Of a stretch of 5,725 nt of DNA, positions 1-5,648 are shown piece by piece. Under the pieces are notes generated by a model. It was not told the DNA's origin, did not search any database, and saw only the letters and a list, made by a program, of their open reading frames with translations. Origin of the DNA: an uncultured Collinsella sp. (lineage in GTDB: Bacteria; Actinomycetota; Coriobacteriia; Coriobacteriales; Coriobacteriaceae); contig URKH01000093.1 in assembly GCA_900548255.1 (NCBI GenBank), positions 1 to 5,725 on the forward strand, given 5' to 3'. The translations under genes were made by a program, and so were the position numbers. The stretch's first letter is position 1, and each line of letters opens with the position of its first letter.

Positions 1-98
1 AAGCGTTTTCCAGCGCAGCACGCGAGGGCCGCAGGCCCGAAGCGGAAGCGGGCGGCGAAGCCGCACGCGACATCCCTCATCGCCCACCACTGATTTGA
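1..98. other. GC-rich hairpin-forming segment, possibly the 3' end of an upstream plus-strand gene
   Basis: The segment contains two short perfect hairpins, GGGCC-GCA-GGCCC at 26-38 and GCGGC-GAA-GCCGC at 52-64. The heptamer CACGCGA occurs at both 19-25 and 64-70. Two plus-strand frames stay open from the window edge and stop just before the terminator at 100-129. One ends with TGA at 91-93 and has very G/C-rich third positions but an unusually basic tail. The other ends with TGA at 96-98 and has a more balanced composition. The terminator right behind these stops suggests a plus-strand gene ends here, but I cannot choose a frame or name a product. A REP-like extragenic repeat is an equally good reading. 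Confidence 0.3.
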
Positions 99-99
99 T

Positions 100-129
100 A
101 GGCCTCCAGCTATGGAGGCCTTTCTTTTT
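100..129 (+). terminator. Rho-independent terminator, rightward
   Basis: A perfect 8-bp stem, AGGCCTCC (100-107) with GGAGGCCT (114-121), encloses a 6-nt loop, AGCTAT. The T-rich run TTTCTTTTT at 121-129 follows on the plus strand. On the minus strand the same stem is followed by TATCAAATC, so it should not work well leftward. It would end transcription of a plus-strand gene lying mostly left of the window. It is too far from argD, and in the wrong direction, to serve the arg operon. Confidence 0.82.
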
Positions 130-142
130 AGGGCCCATTACT

Positions 143-181
143 GAGGGATTCGAACCCACCAGCACGTCTGTCACAAAGGCC
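143..181 (-). pseudogene. tRNA-like 3' half (degraded tRNA remnant, His-like)
   Basis: Read on the minus strand, 159-143 gives a T-arm: GTGGG, loop TTCGAAT, CCCTC, with one T-T mismatch in the stem. Exactly 15 nt before the T-loop sits TTGTGAC (176-170), which has the form of an anticodon loop with T33 and anticodon GTG (His). Fifteen nt is the normal distance for a tRNA with a 5-nt variable loop. The anticodon stem pairs at only three of five positions. No acceptor stem pairs with the AGTAATG that follows the T-arm, there is no CCA, and no proper D-arm is present. It is therefore not a working tRNA. It could be a remnant of a tRNA gene, for example an old integration site, or part of a repeat that resembles a T-arm by chance. 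Confidence 0.3.
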
Positions 182-270
182 GTGGCCAGAAAATGGCAAA
201 AATGAGTACTGCTACCTTGCTTACAACATATCAGAAGATAATATTTGCTTAAGTTACGCAACATATGTCC

Positions 271-276
271 ATTATA
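271..276 (-). promoter_or_regulatory. Possible minus-strand -10 element inside the inverted-repeat segment
   Basis: The minus strand reads TATAAT here, a perfect -10 hexamer. The best upstream -35-like sequence, TTGATC, lies only 14 bp away, shorter than the usual 16 to 18 bp. If active, it would transcribe leftward through the left repeat arm and the tRNA-like sequence, with no gene visible downstream within the window. In AT-rich DNA such a hexamer can easily occur by chance. Confidence 0.15.
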
Positions 277-352
277 AGGACTAGCAATTGGATCAAAATC
301 GTACATTCATCGCCATTTCGACTTGCTATTTGGTCTGATTAGTCCAAAATTG

Positions 353-373
353 CTGTTACCAAATCGGTAACAG
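353..373. repeat. Perfect 8-bp palindrome with 5-nt spacer
   Basis: CTGTTACC (353-360), spacer AAATC, GGTAACAG (366-373). The right half is also the start of the right arm of the larger inverted repeat, so the motif GGTARCAG occurs three times in this region. It could be a hairpin in RNA or a two-fold operator for a dimeric DNA-binding protein. No neighbouring regulator gene or promoter identifies a partner. Confidence 0.5.
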
Positions 374-397
374 TACTCATATTTGATGTTTTTTGAC

Positions 398-451
398 CAG
401 CAGGTCTCCCCGCCTTAGCAAATCTAAGGCAAAACGGGCTCCAGACCGCTG
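398..451. other. Long imperfect hairpin downstream of argD
   Basis: Nested pairing runs CAGC (398-401) with GCTG (448-451), GGTCT (403-407) with AGACC (443-447), and GCCTTAG (412-418) with CTAAGGC (424-430) around the loop CAAAT. A further CCCG/CGGG pairing is possible but competes with the inner stem. It lies about 65 nt beyond the argD stop on the minus strand and could protect or end the arg transcript. Neither strand has a T-run directly after the structure, so it is not a standard intrinsic terminator. Confidence 0.45.
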
Positions 452-515
452 AATCATGCCACATAGGGCACGTCCGCAGTCCGGAACCCGGTCAAAGTTA
501 AGTTATTTCGCTGTG

Positions 516-1799
516 TTAGGCCAAAACGTCCGACAGGATCTCGATCAGACTGTCCACGTCGGATTCCTCGCAGACGAGCGGCGGCAGGAAACGCAGCGTA
601 TGAGCACCTGTAGCGTTAATCACGGCACCGGCGGCCAGCGCGCGGGCAACAATATCATGCGCGTCGCCCGCGGCATCATCCAAATCACAGCCGAGCATCA
701 AGCCGCGGCCACGCACCTCGGTCACGTTCGGCAGCTTGGCGAGCTTTGCCTCCATATAGGCGCCTACCTTGGCAGCATGGTCGGCATAATCGCCGCGCAC
801 GAGCGCGGAGAGCGTCGCGGCGCACGCCGCGACAGCCAAGCAGCTACCGCCAAAGGTCGAGCCGTGGTCGCCCGGCTTAAACACGTCGGCAATCTCCTTC
901 TTTGCTACGACGGCACCCATGGGCACGCCATCGGCAATGCCCTTGGCAAGGCTCATGATGTCGGGTTCCACGCCATGGGTTTGGAATGCAAACGGCTTGC
1001 CGGAGCGGAAGATGCCGCACTGGACCTCGTCGGCTATAAGCACGGCGCCCACTTCGTGTGCCAGGTCGCGCGCTGCCGCCATAAACTCCTCGGTCATGGG
1101 GTGCACGCCACTCTCACCCTGGATCGGCTCGAGCATCACGGCACATATTTCGCTCCCCAGCTGCTTAAAGATCGCACGCAGTTCATTGATATCGTTGGGC
1201 GTACAGGCCACAAAGCCACCCGGCAGCGGGCGGAAACTATCCTGCAGCCAATCCTGCATGGTGGCGGCAATGGTCTCGAGCGTACGGCCGTGGAAGCCGC
1301 CGCGCATGCACACGATAGTGTTGCCGCCGTTACCGGCACGCTTGGCGTACAGGCGCGCGAGCTTCATCGAGCCCTCGTTGGCCTCGGCGCCGGAGTTGGC
1401 AAAGAAGGTCTCCCAAACCTGCTCATCCGCAGCCGGGGCACCAAGAGCAGCTGCCGTGGTCTCATCGCCGGCGGCAATGGCATCGGCAAGCACGCGTGCA
1501 CCATCTAAGTCGTCGTTGGCAAGCTTGGACAGCAGCGCCGCGACCTGTCCACGCTGCTCGATGTAGAAGTAATTGGAGACATGCATGAGCTTTTTGGTCT
1601 GTGCCTCGAGCGCCGAGAGCACAGCCGGGTCGCCATGACCTAGGCTGCACACGCCGATGCCGGCAAGAAAGTCGAGGTACTCACGACCATCGTCGCCGGT
1701 GAGCTTCATGCCGTGACCCTCGACAAACTCGACCGGAGAGCGGCCAAAGGTATGCATAACGTAATGGGATTCAAGCGATTGCTGAGCTGCAAGTGACAT
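516..1799 (-). CDS. argD: Acetylornithine aminotransferase
   Basis: PLP-dependent class-III aminotransferase of 427 residues, predicted cytoplasmic. It transfers the amino group of glutamate to N-acetylglutamate 5-semialdehyde, giving N-acetylornithine; family members often also act in lysine synthesis as succinyl-DAP aminotransferases. Visible motifs are SGAEANE (136-142), FHGRT (169-173), EPIQGESG (224-231), the cofactor-binding IADEVQCG (255-262, Asp257), the Schiff-base lysine Lys286 in SLAKG, HGSTFGG (312-318), RGRG (363-366) and LRFLPPL (402-408). About 30 acidic, Ala-rich residues (roughly 96-128) sit just before the SGAEANE block, where most ArgD proteins have a short link; this accounts for the length above the usual 380 to 400. 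The ATG at 1799 has AAAGG six nt upstream. It is the last gene of the operon, 69 nt after argB. GabT or ornithine aminotransferase would share these motifs, but the arg context decides. Confidence 0.95.
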   Translation of the reverse strand: MSLAAQQSLESHYVMHTFGRSPVEFVEGHGMKLTGDDGREYLDFLAGIGVCSLGHGDPAVLSALEAQTKKLMHVSNYFYIEQRGQVAALLSKLANDDLDGARVLADAIAAGDETTAAALGAPAADEQVWETFFANSGAEANEGSMKLARLYAKRAGNGGNTIVCMRGGFHGRTLETIAATMQDWLQDSFRPLPGGFVACTPNDINELRAIFKQLGSEICAVMLEPIQGESGVHPMTEEFMAAARDLAHEVGAVLIADEVQCGIFRSGKPFAFQTHGVEPDIMSLAKGIADGVPMGAVVAKKEIADVFKPGDHGSTFGGSCLAVAACAATLSALVRGDYADHAAKVGAYMEAKLAKLPNVTEVRGRGLMLGCDLDDAAGDAHDIVARALAAGAVINATGAHTLRFLPPLVCEESDVDSLIEILSDVLA

Positions 1800-1868
1800 G
1801 GGATGCCTTTCGTTGAGCGCCGGACGGCGCAGGCCTATGGGTGCAGAAATGGGGCGGCTGCGGGTCAG

Positions 1869-2849
1869 TTAGACCGTCTGAAGCTTCTCGACCTCGTCGA
1901 GGTTCTCGGTCAGACGCGCAGCAAACGTCGAAAGCGGATGCGGATGCGTATCGAACTCGTAAGCCGTCTCGGTGGAATGGATCACGGTGCCGACGCCGGC
2001 ATCGGTCAGCAGCTCCAGCAGCAGCGAATGCGGCGTGGTGCCGTTGATGATGTGAGCGCGAAATACGCCGCCGGCAAGCGCATCGACGGCCGCGCGCAGC
2101 TTGGGAATCATGCCCTTATCGACCTCGCCGCCGTAGAGCATTTCGTTAACCTCGTCGAGTGTTAGGTTGGAGATGAGTGAGTCTTTATCGCTAAAGTCCT
2201 TGTACAGGCCGTCGACGTCGGTCAAAAAGATCGCCTTGTGCGCGTGGAGCGCTGCCGCAACGGCACCGGCGGCGGTATCGGCGTTGATGTTGAAGAAGCC
2301 GCCGTCCTCCCCCGCCGCGACGGTAGCGATAACGGGGATGTACTCGCTATCGAGTAAGCGCTCGATATAGTCGGTGTTAACGTGCGTCACTTTGCCCACG
2401 CGACCGAGCTCGGGGTCGAGCGGCTCGGCGATGAGCGTGCCAGCATCGCTGCCCGACACGCCCACGGCCAGGTTGCCGTGGTGGTTGATGGCGGCAACCA
2501 GCTCCTGGTTAACCTTGCCGCCCAGCACCTCGCGCACGATATCCATAGTCGCCGGCGTGGTCACGCGCTGGCCGTTCTTAAACTCGACGGGGATGTCGTA
2601 GTGGCTCAGCGCCTCGTTGATGGCCTTGCCGCCACCGTGCACGATAACAGGGCGCATGCCGATGATCTTGAGCAGCACGATGTCGCTCATCAAGTCGCGG
2701 CGCAGCTGCTCATCTACCATGGCGGCTCCGCCATATTTGATAACAACCGTCTTACCGGTCAGGTTCTTAATCCACGGCAGCGCTTCGAACAGCAGCTGCG
2801 CGGTTGCTTCGTTGGATTCGTTCGAACGACAATCGCGTGCGAATTTCAT
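1869..2849 (-). CDS. argB: Acetylglutamate kinase
   Basis: N-acetyl-L-glutamate kinase of the amino acid kinase family, 326 residues from the chosen start. It phosphorylates N-acetylglutamate with ATP and is usually the committed, arginine-feedback-controlled step of the cyclic pathway. Seen in order: IKYGG (37-41), HGGGK (71-75), GQRVT (93-97), NINADT (187-192), FLTDVDGLY (208-216) and KGMIPK (235-240). The roughly 22 residues before ALPWIKNLTGK resemble the N-terminal helix of hexameric arginine-sensitive kinases, and TDAGVGT (282-288) fits their C-terminal effector region, so feedback inhibition is likely. After GTVI (287-290) there are 36 more residues, whereas family members normally end close to that point. 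The frame extends to a TTG at 2909, but the ATG at 2849 has GAGG six nt upstream and gives a family-like N-terminus, so I use it. It lies 81 nt after argJ. Confidence 0.95.
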   Translation of the reverse strand: MKFARDCRSNESNEATAQLLFEALPWIKNLTGKTVVIKYGGAAMVDEQLRRDLMSDIVLLKIIGMRPVIVHGGGKAINEALSHYDIPVEFKNGQRVTTPATMDIVREVLGGKVNQELVAAINHHGNLAVGVSGSDAGTLIAEPLDPELGRVGKVTHVNTDYIERLLDSEYIPVIATVAAGEDGGFFNINADTAAGAVAAALHAHKAIFLTDVDGLYKDFSDKDSLISNLTLDEVNEMLYGGEVDKGMIPKLRAAVDALAGGVFRAHIINGTTPHSLLLELLTDAGVGTVIHSTETAYEFDTHPHPLSTFAARLTENLDEVEKLQTV

Positions 2850-2855
2850 AATCTG

Positions 2856-2859
2856 CCTC
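2856..2859 (-). promoter_or_regulatory. Ribosome binding site that sets the argB start
   Basis: The minus strand reads GACGAGGCAGATT before the ATG at 2849, placing GAGG six nt from the start codon. The alternative TTG at 2909 would add 20 residues with no counterpart in the family. Confidence 0.7.
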
Positions 2860-2930
2860 GTCTTTCGTATCGTTATCGCGCCGTGCTCCGCTGTCCGCAA
2901 TCGCGGCAAGATGCGCAGCGTGCCTGGAAT

Positions 2931-4199
2931 CTAGGAACGGTAGTCGCCGTTAATGGAGATGTACTCATGCGTGAGGTCGCAGGTCCACACGGTCGTTGCC
3001 GCGTCGCCTGCGCCCAGGTCGGCCGAGATCACGATCTCGGGCGCCTCGAAACGTCGTAGAGCCTCGTCCTCGTCAAAGGGAACAGTCAGACCATCGCGAC
3101 AGACAGGCATGCCCATCATGTCGATGGAAACGTCTTCCTGATTAAACTTCACGCCGCACTTGCCAAGCGCCATAGCAACGCGGCCCCAGTTGCAGTCGTG
3201 GCCGGCGATGCAGGTCTTAACGAGCGGCGAGTTGGCAACGGCACGGGCGGCGATATCGGCCTCCTCGTCGTTAGCGGCGCCGGTAACGTTGACCGTAACA
3301 AGCTTGGATGCGCCCTCACCATCGGCGGCGATATTGCGCGCCAGGCTCTCGCACACCTCGTGCACGGCAAATGCCAACTCGTCAAAGGCATTGGAGCCCT
3401 CGACGATCGGCTCGGCATCTGCGGCAGCGGCGCCGGAGGCAAGCATGATGCAGGTGTCGTTGGTCGAGGTGTCGGAATCGACCGTTACCTTGTTAAAGGT
3501 CTGCTTGACGGTCGAGAGCAGCAGGGCATGAAGTGCCGCAGGCTCGACGGGAGCATCGGTGGTGATAACTGCGATCATGGTGGCCATGTTGGGCATGATC
3601 ATGCCCGAGCCCTTGCACATTCCGCCTACCGTATAGACATTGCCCGCATGACCCGCAGCCTCACTGACGTAGGACACGGCGTACTCCTTGGAGTGCGTGT
3701 CGGTCGTCATGATGGCGCGAGCGGCATCGGCGCCACCGTGGGCGGAGAGCGCCTCGTAGGCAGCAGGAATGGCGGTCTCAAACGTGTCGATCGGCAGAAT
3801 CTGGCCAATCACACCCGCGGAGGCAATCAGAATCTGCTGAGGCTCGCAGCCGATGACCTGCGATGCGATGCTGCACGTCTCGCGCGCGCATGCAAGGCCG
3901 GTCTCACCCGTGGCGGCGTTGGCATTGCCAGAGTTGACCGAAATGCCGGCGATGATACCGTACCCCTTGTCGGTACCGCCCAGGTTGGCACGGCTCACCT
4001 GCACGGGCGCCGCGCAAAAGCGATTGGTGGTAAACACGCCAGCACCGGGACAGGGTTTATCGGGCACGACGAGCGCGTAATCCAGACGCTCGGGGTTCTT
4101 GCGGAACCCAGCGTGGATGCCTGCAGCCTTAAAACCAGCCGCAGCCGTAACGCCACCCTCGACGGCGCGAATCTTGATATCAAACAGCTCGGTATTCAT
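2931..4199 (-). CDS. argJ: Glutamate N-acetyltransferase / ornithine acetyltransferase
   Basis: ArgJ-family Ntn-type enzyme of 422 residues that cleaves itself into alpha and beta chains. It transfers acetyl from N-acetylornithine to glutamate, releasing ornithine and closing the acetyl cycle; bifunctional members also make N-acetylglutamate from acetyl-CoA. Seen: FTTNRFCAAPV (56-66), VNSGNANAATG (88-98), KGSGMIMPNMATM (196-208) with predicted cleavage before nucleophile Thr207, DSDTSTNDT (241-249), DGEGASK (293-299), NWGR (337-340), and the usual C-terminus near SINGDYRS. The oxyanion-hole motif, normally STGVIG, reads SAGVIG (127-132), so Ala128 replaces the usual Thr. The ATG at 4199 has AAGGAG ten nt upstream. 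It follows argC by 134 nt. No argA or argE is nearby, consistent with the cyclic route; whether it is mono- or bifunctional cannot be read from the sequence. Confidence 0.95.
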   Translation of the reverse strand: MNTELFDIKIRAVEGGVTAAAGFKAAGIHAGFRKNPERLDYALVVPDKPCPGAGVFTTNRFCAAPVQVSRANLGGTDKGYGIIAGISVNSGNANAATGETGLACARETCSIASQVIGCEPQQILIASAGVIGQILPIDTFETAIPAAYEALSAHGGADAARAIMTTDTHSKEYAVSYVSEAAGHAGNVYTVGGMCKGSGMIMPNMATMIAVITTDAPVEPAALHALLLSTVKQTFNKVTVDSDTSTNDTCIMLASGAAAADAEPIVEGSNAFDELAFAVHEVCESLARNIAADGEGASKLVTVNVTGAANDEEADIAARAVANSPLVKTCIAGHDCNWGRVAMALGKCGVKFNQEDVSIDMMGMPVCRDGLTVPFDEDEALRRFEAPEIVISADLGAGDAATTVWTCDLTHEYISINGDYRS

Positions 4200-4281
4200 C
4201 GTCTTTATGACTCCTTATGTCAAACAAAAAACGGACATCGGTTGGTGCGCCATGCCAGTCGTGATCATGAAACCAGCTTAA

Positions 4282-4297
4282 GAGTGGCGCCCCACTC
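4282..4297 (-). other. Hairpin in the argC-argJ spacer
   Basis: GAGTGG (4282-4287), loop CGCC, CCACTC (4292-4297) form a perfect 6-bp GC-rich stem, 36 nt past the argC stop. On the minus strand TTAAGCTGG follows, so there is no T-run and it should not be a strong terminator. It could stabilise or partly attenuate the message between the first and second genes. The rest of the 134-nt spacer (4200-4333) shows only the argJ ribosome binding site. Confidence 0.35.
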
Positions 4298-4333
4298 GAT
4301 GCCCGACTACCAAATCGTTAACAATCGAATGTG

Positions 4334-5404
4334 CTACACCGGGCACGCCACTGTGGGCAAGCCTCGTCGCTCGTCAAAGCCAAAGACGATATTGGCGCAC
4401 TGGACCGCTTGGCCCGCAGCGCCCTTGCACAGATTGTCGATGGCGCCCGTCGCCACCAGCACGCCCGCGCGCTTGTTGAGCGCGAGGCCAATCTGGGCAG
4501 CGTTGGTGCCGACGACCGAAGCCGTCTTGGGCTGCTGGCCGGCATCGAGCACGCGCACAAAGGTGCGACCGGCGTAGAACTGCTTGTAATGGTCGACGAC
4601 ATCCTCAAGAGCCAGCGTGTCGAGAGCCTGCGGCGCGAGCGGCAGCGTCACCGTGGAGAGCAGACCGCGCTTGAGCGGTGCCAGGTGCGGGGTAAAGACG
4701 ACGCGATCGGTCAGGCCAAGGATTTGCTCAATCTCGGGCGTGTGGCGATGCTTGCCCACGCCGTAGGCCTCCAAGTTCTCGTCGGCGCTGCAAAAATGGG
4801 TGCGGGCGTTGCAGGACTTACCGGCGCCCGTCACGCCGCTAATGGCATCGACAATCACGGGGCCGTTCTCGGCCACCCAGCCCGCGCGCACGGCGGGCGC
4901 GGCGGCAAGGCTCGTTGCGGTGGGATAGCAACCGGCGCAGGCGACCAGCACGGGCTTGCCGTCGGCATGGTCGGATACGGCGGTCTCCAAGTCTTGGCAG
5001 AACAGCTCGGGCAGACCGAAGGCACGGGTCTTGAGCAGCTCGGGGCTCGTATGCTCGGCGGCATACCATGTCTCAAAGACGGACGCGTCGTTCAGACGGT
5101 AGTCGGCCGAAAGATCAAAGCAGGAGACGCCCGATGCAAGCAGCGCGGGTACCTGTGCCATGGCAGCCGTGTGCGGCACGGCAAGAAAAACCGCATCGCA
5201 GCTCTTGAGCTCGGGGGCGTCATGCGTAGTGAAAACCAGATCGCTCACACCAGCAAAGCTCGGATACACCGCGGACAGCGGCTGGCCGGCATCGGCGTTG
5301 GACGTAATGGCAACAAGTTCAAACTCGGGATGACCGAGGACGAGGCGAATGAGCTCGGCTCCGGCATATCCAGCCGCGCCGACGATTCCAACCTTCAAAG
5401 ACAT
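4334..5404 (-). CDS. argC: N-acetyl-gamma-glutamyl-phosphate reductase
   Basis: NADPH-dependent reductase of 356 residues that converts N-acetylglutamyl 5-phosphate to N-acetylglutamate 5-semialdehyde; cytoplasmic. The N-terminal Rossmann domain shows GAAGYAG (9-15). Then come AVPHTAA (75-81), DLSADYR (97-103), the active-site AGCYPT with Cys159 (157-162), SGVTGAGKS (189-197), the catalytic-His region HRHTPEI (219-225), FTPHLAPLKRG (237-247) and LCKGAAGQAVQ (325-335). In the last motif the next residue is Cys, where many homologues have Asn. Length is usual for the bacterial type-1 enzyme. The ATG at 5404 has AAGGAG six nt upstream. It is the first gene of the operon, with ARG-box-like operators about 85 nt before its start. 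Confidence 0.96.
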   Translation of the reverse strand: MSLKVGIVGAAGYAGAELIRLVLGHPEFELVAITSNADAGQPLSAVYPSFAGVSDLVFTTHDAPELKSCDAVFLAVPHTAAMAQVPALLASGVSCFDLSADYRLNDASVFETWYAAEHTSPELLKTRAFGLPELFCQDLETAVSDHADGKPVLVACAGCYPTATSLAAAPAVRAGWVAENGPVIVDAISGVTGAGKSCNARTHFCSADENLEAYGVGKHRHTPEIEQILGLTDRVVFTPHLAPLKRGLLSTVTLPLAPQALDTLALEDVVDHYKQFYAGRTFVRVLDAGQQPKTASVVGTNAAQIGLALNKRAGVLVATGAIDNLCKGAAGQAVQCANIVFGFDERRGLPTVACPV

Positions 5405-5586
5405 ATCAGACTCCTTGTCTGCGATTTATGCACCGATGCGCATTTCGCAGCGGTCGTTATGAAGTGGGTTGAAACTTTAGCACCAAAAGATGCATGATTA
5501 CGTAAATGGCTTGCATATTCATGCATTGAAACATTCCCGACACATTCGCTTGAAGGAATTGACAAATGGATGGTTCCCGTCGGCAT
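5395..5586 (-). CDS. Small ORF upstream of and overlapping the argC start (doubtful leader)
   Basis: A 63-codon ORF begins at ATG 5586 with AGGAG six nt upstream (5593-5597), and its stop overlaps the first 10 nt of argC, a layout compatible with translational coupling. A minus-strand TATAAA lies at 5613-5618, though with no good -35. Against it: third positions are mixed rather than G/C-rich as in the arg genes, both ARG boxes lie inside it, the product has no recognisable domain, and it holds only two scattered Arg residues, so it is not an Arg-codon attenuation peptide. It is more likely chance or a regulatory leader than a working protein. Confidence 0.2.
   Translation of the reverse strand: MPTGTIHLSIPSSECVGNVSMHEYASHLRNHASFGAKVSTHFITTAAKCASVHKSQTRSLICL
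5474..5482 (-). promoter_or_regulatory. Candidate extended -10 for the arg operon
   Basis: The minus strand reads TGCTAAAGT, an extended -10 form (TGn followed by TAAAGT, four of six to TATAAT). Transcription would start near 5467, about 60 nt before argC. The -35 position would fall inside the ARG boxes, which suits repression by occlusion. No good -35 hexamer is present. Confidence 0.3.
5489..5506. promoter_or_regulatory. ARG box 1, argC-proximal (ArgR operator-like)
   Basis: The core TGCAT-GATT-ACGTA (5491-5504) has one perfect half for the pattern TGCAT-N4-ATGCA and one half matching at three of five. The half-site length and 4-bp centre equal the E. coli ARG box geometry (TGAAT-N4-ATTCA), with C in place of A in the half site. 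The core starts 21 bp from that of ARG box 2. Confidence 0.5.
5510..5527. promoter_or_regulatory. ARG box 2 (ArgR operator-like)
   Basis: TGCAT-ATTC-ATGCA (5512-5525) is a perfect 5-bp inverted pair around a 4-bp centre. The 18-bp box is separated by 3 bp from ARG box 1, the spacing known for paired ARG boxes bound by one ArgR hexamer on one face of the helix. Its place ahead of argC supports arginine-dependent repression of the operon. The argR gene itself is not in the window. Confidence 0.6.
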
Positions 5587-5589
5587 ATC
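5559..5589 (+). promoter_or_regulatory. Candidate promoter for the divergent plus-strand gene
   Basis: A perfect TTGACA lies at 5559-5564. The only nearby -10-like sequence is CATATC at 5584-5589 (three of six), with a 19-bp spacer. The transcript would start near 5596, about 50 nt before the ATG at 5649. The weak -10 keeps confidence low; ARG box 2 ends about 30 bp upstream. Confidence 0.3.
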
Positions 5590-5648
5590 TGTCTCCTAAT
5601 GTTGTTCTTACTTTTATAGATTACATGAAGAAGAAAAGAGCGACAACC

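Larger units (their letters stand above)
183..399. repeat. AT-rich segment bounded by 34-nt imperfect inverted repeats
   Basis: The left arm 183-216 and the right arm 366-399 are inverted copies matching at 27 of 34 positions by my hand alignment. The best core reads GGTARCAGTACTCAT in the right-arm orientation, with one mismatch in 15. The 149 bp between them are AT-rich and hold no convincing ORF. A minus-strand TATAAT lies at 271-276, and the 6-mers GGACTA (278-283) and TAGTCC (340-345) form an inner inverted pair. The arrangement resembles a small non-autonomous element, a paired operator, or an invertible segment. The mismatches argue against recent inversion or recent insertion. No transposase or recombinase is in the window. 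Confidence 0.5.

Noticed and set aside
143..216. A functional tRNA gene on the minus strand
   Set aside because: The acceptor stem cannot pair, the anticodon stem pairs at only three of five positions, and no proper D-arm or CCA is present.
183..399. CRISPR array or recent insertion sequence
   Set aside because: There are only two inverted copies, no regular spacers, no transposase or cas gene, and seven mismatches between the arms.
456..1508. 350-codon plus-strand ORF opposite argD
   Set aside because: It lies antisense to argD, whose motifs are complete. Long antisense frames are expected in G+C-rich genes with biased third positions, and the product shows no domain.
2850..2909. N-terminal extension of ArgB to the TTG at 2909
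   Set aside because: A rare start codon, no family counterpart for the added 20 residues, and a good GAGG site in front of the ATG at 2849.
4200..4333. Terminator or separate promoter between argC and argJ
   Set aside because: The 6-bp hairpin has no T-run on the minus strand, and I saw no convincing -35/-10 pair, so a continuous operon is simpler.
3198..4577. 459-codon plus-strand ORF across argJ and the end of argC
   Set aside because: It is antisense to two conserved genes and crosses their spacer. Composition is Gly/His/Arg-rich shadow translation without motifs.
4331..5497. 388-codon plus-strand ORF opposite argC
   Set aside because: It is a shadow of argC for the same reason; it also runs through the ARG-box region with no start signal noted.
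5395..5586. Arginine attenuation leader peptide
   Set aside because: The ORF has only two separated Arg codons and no alternative terminator hairpin before argC.
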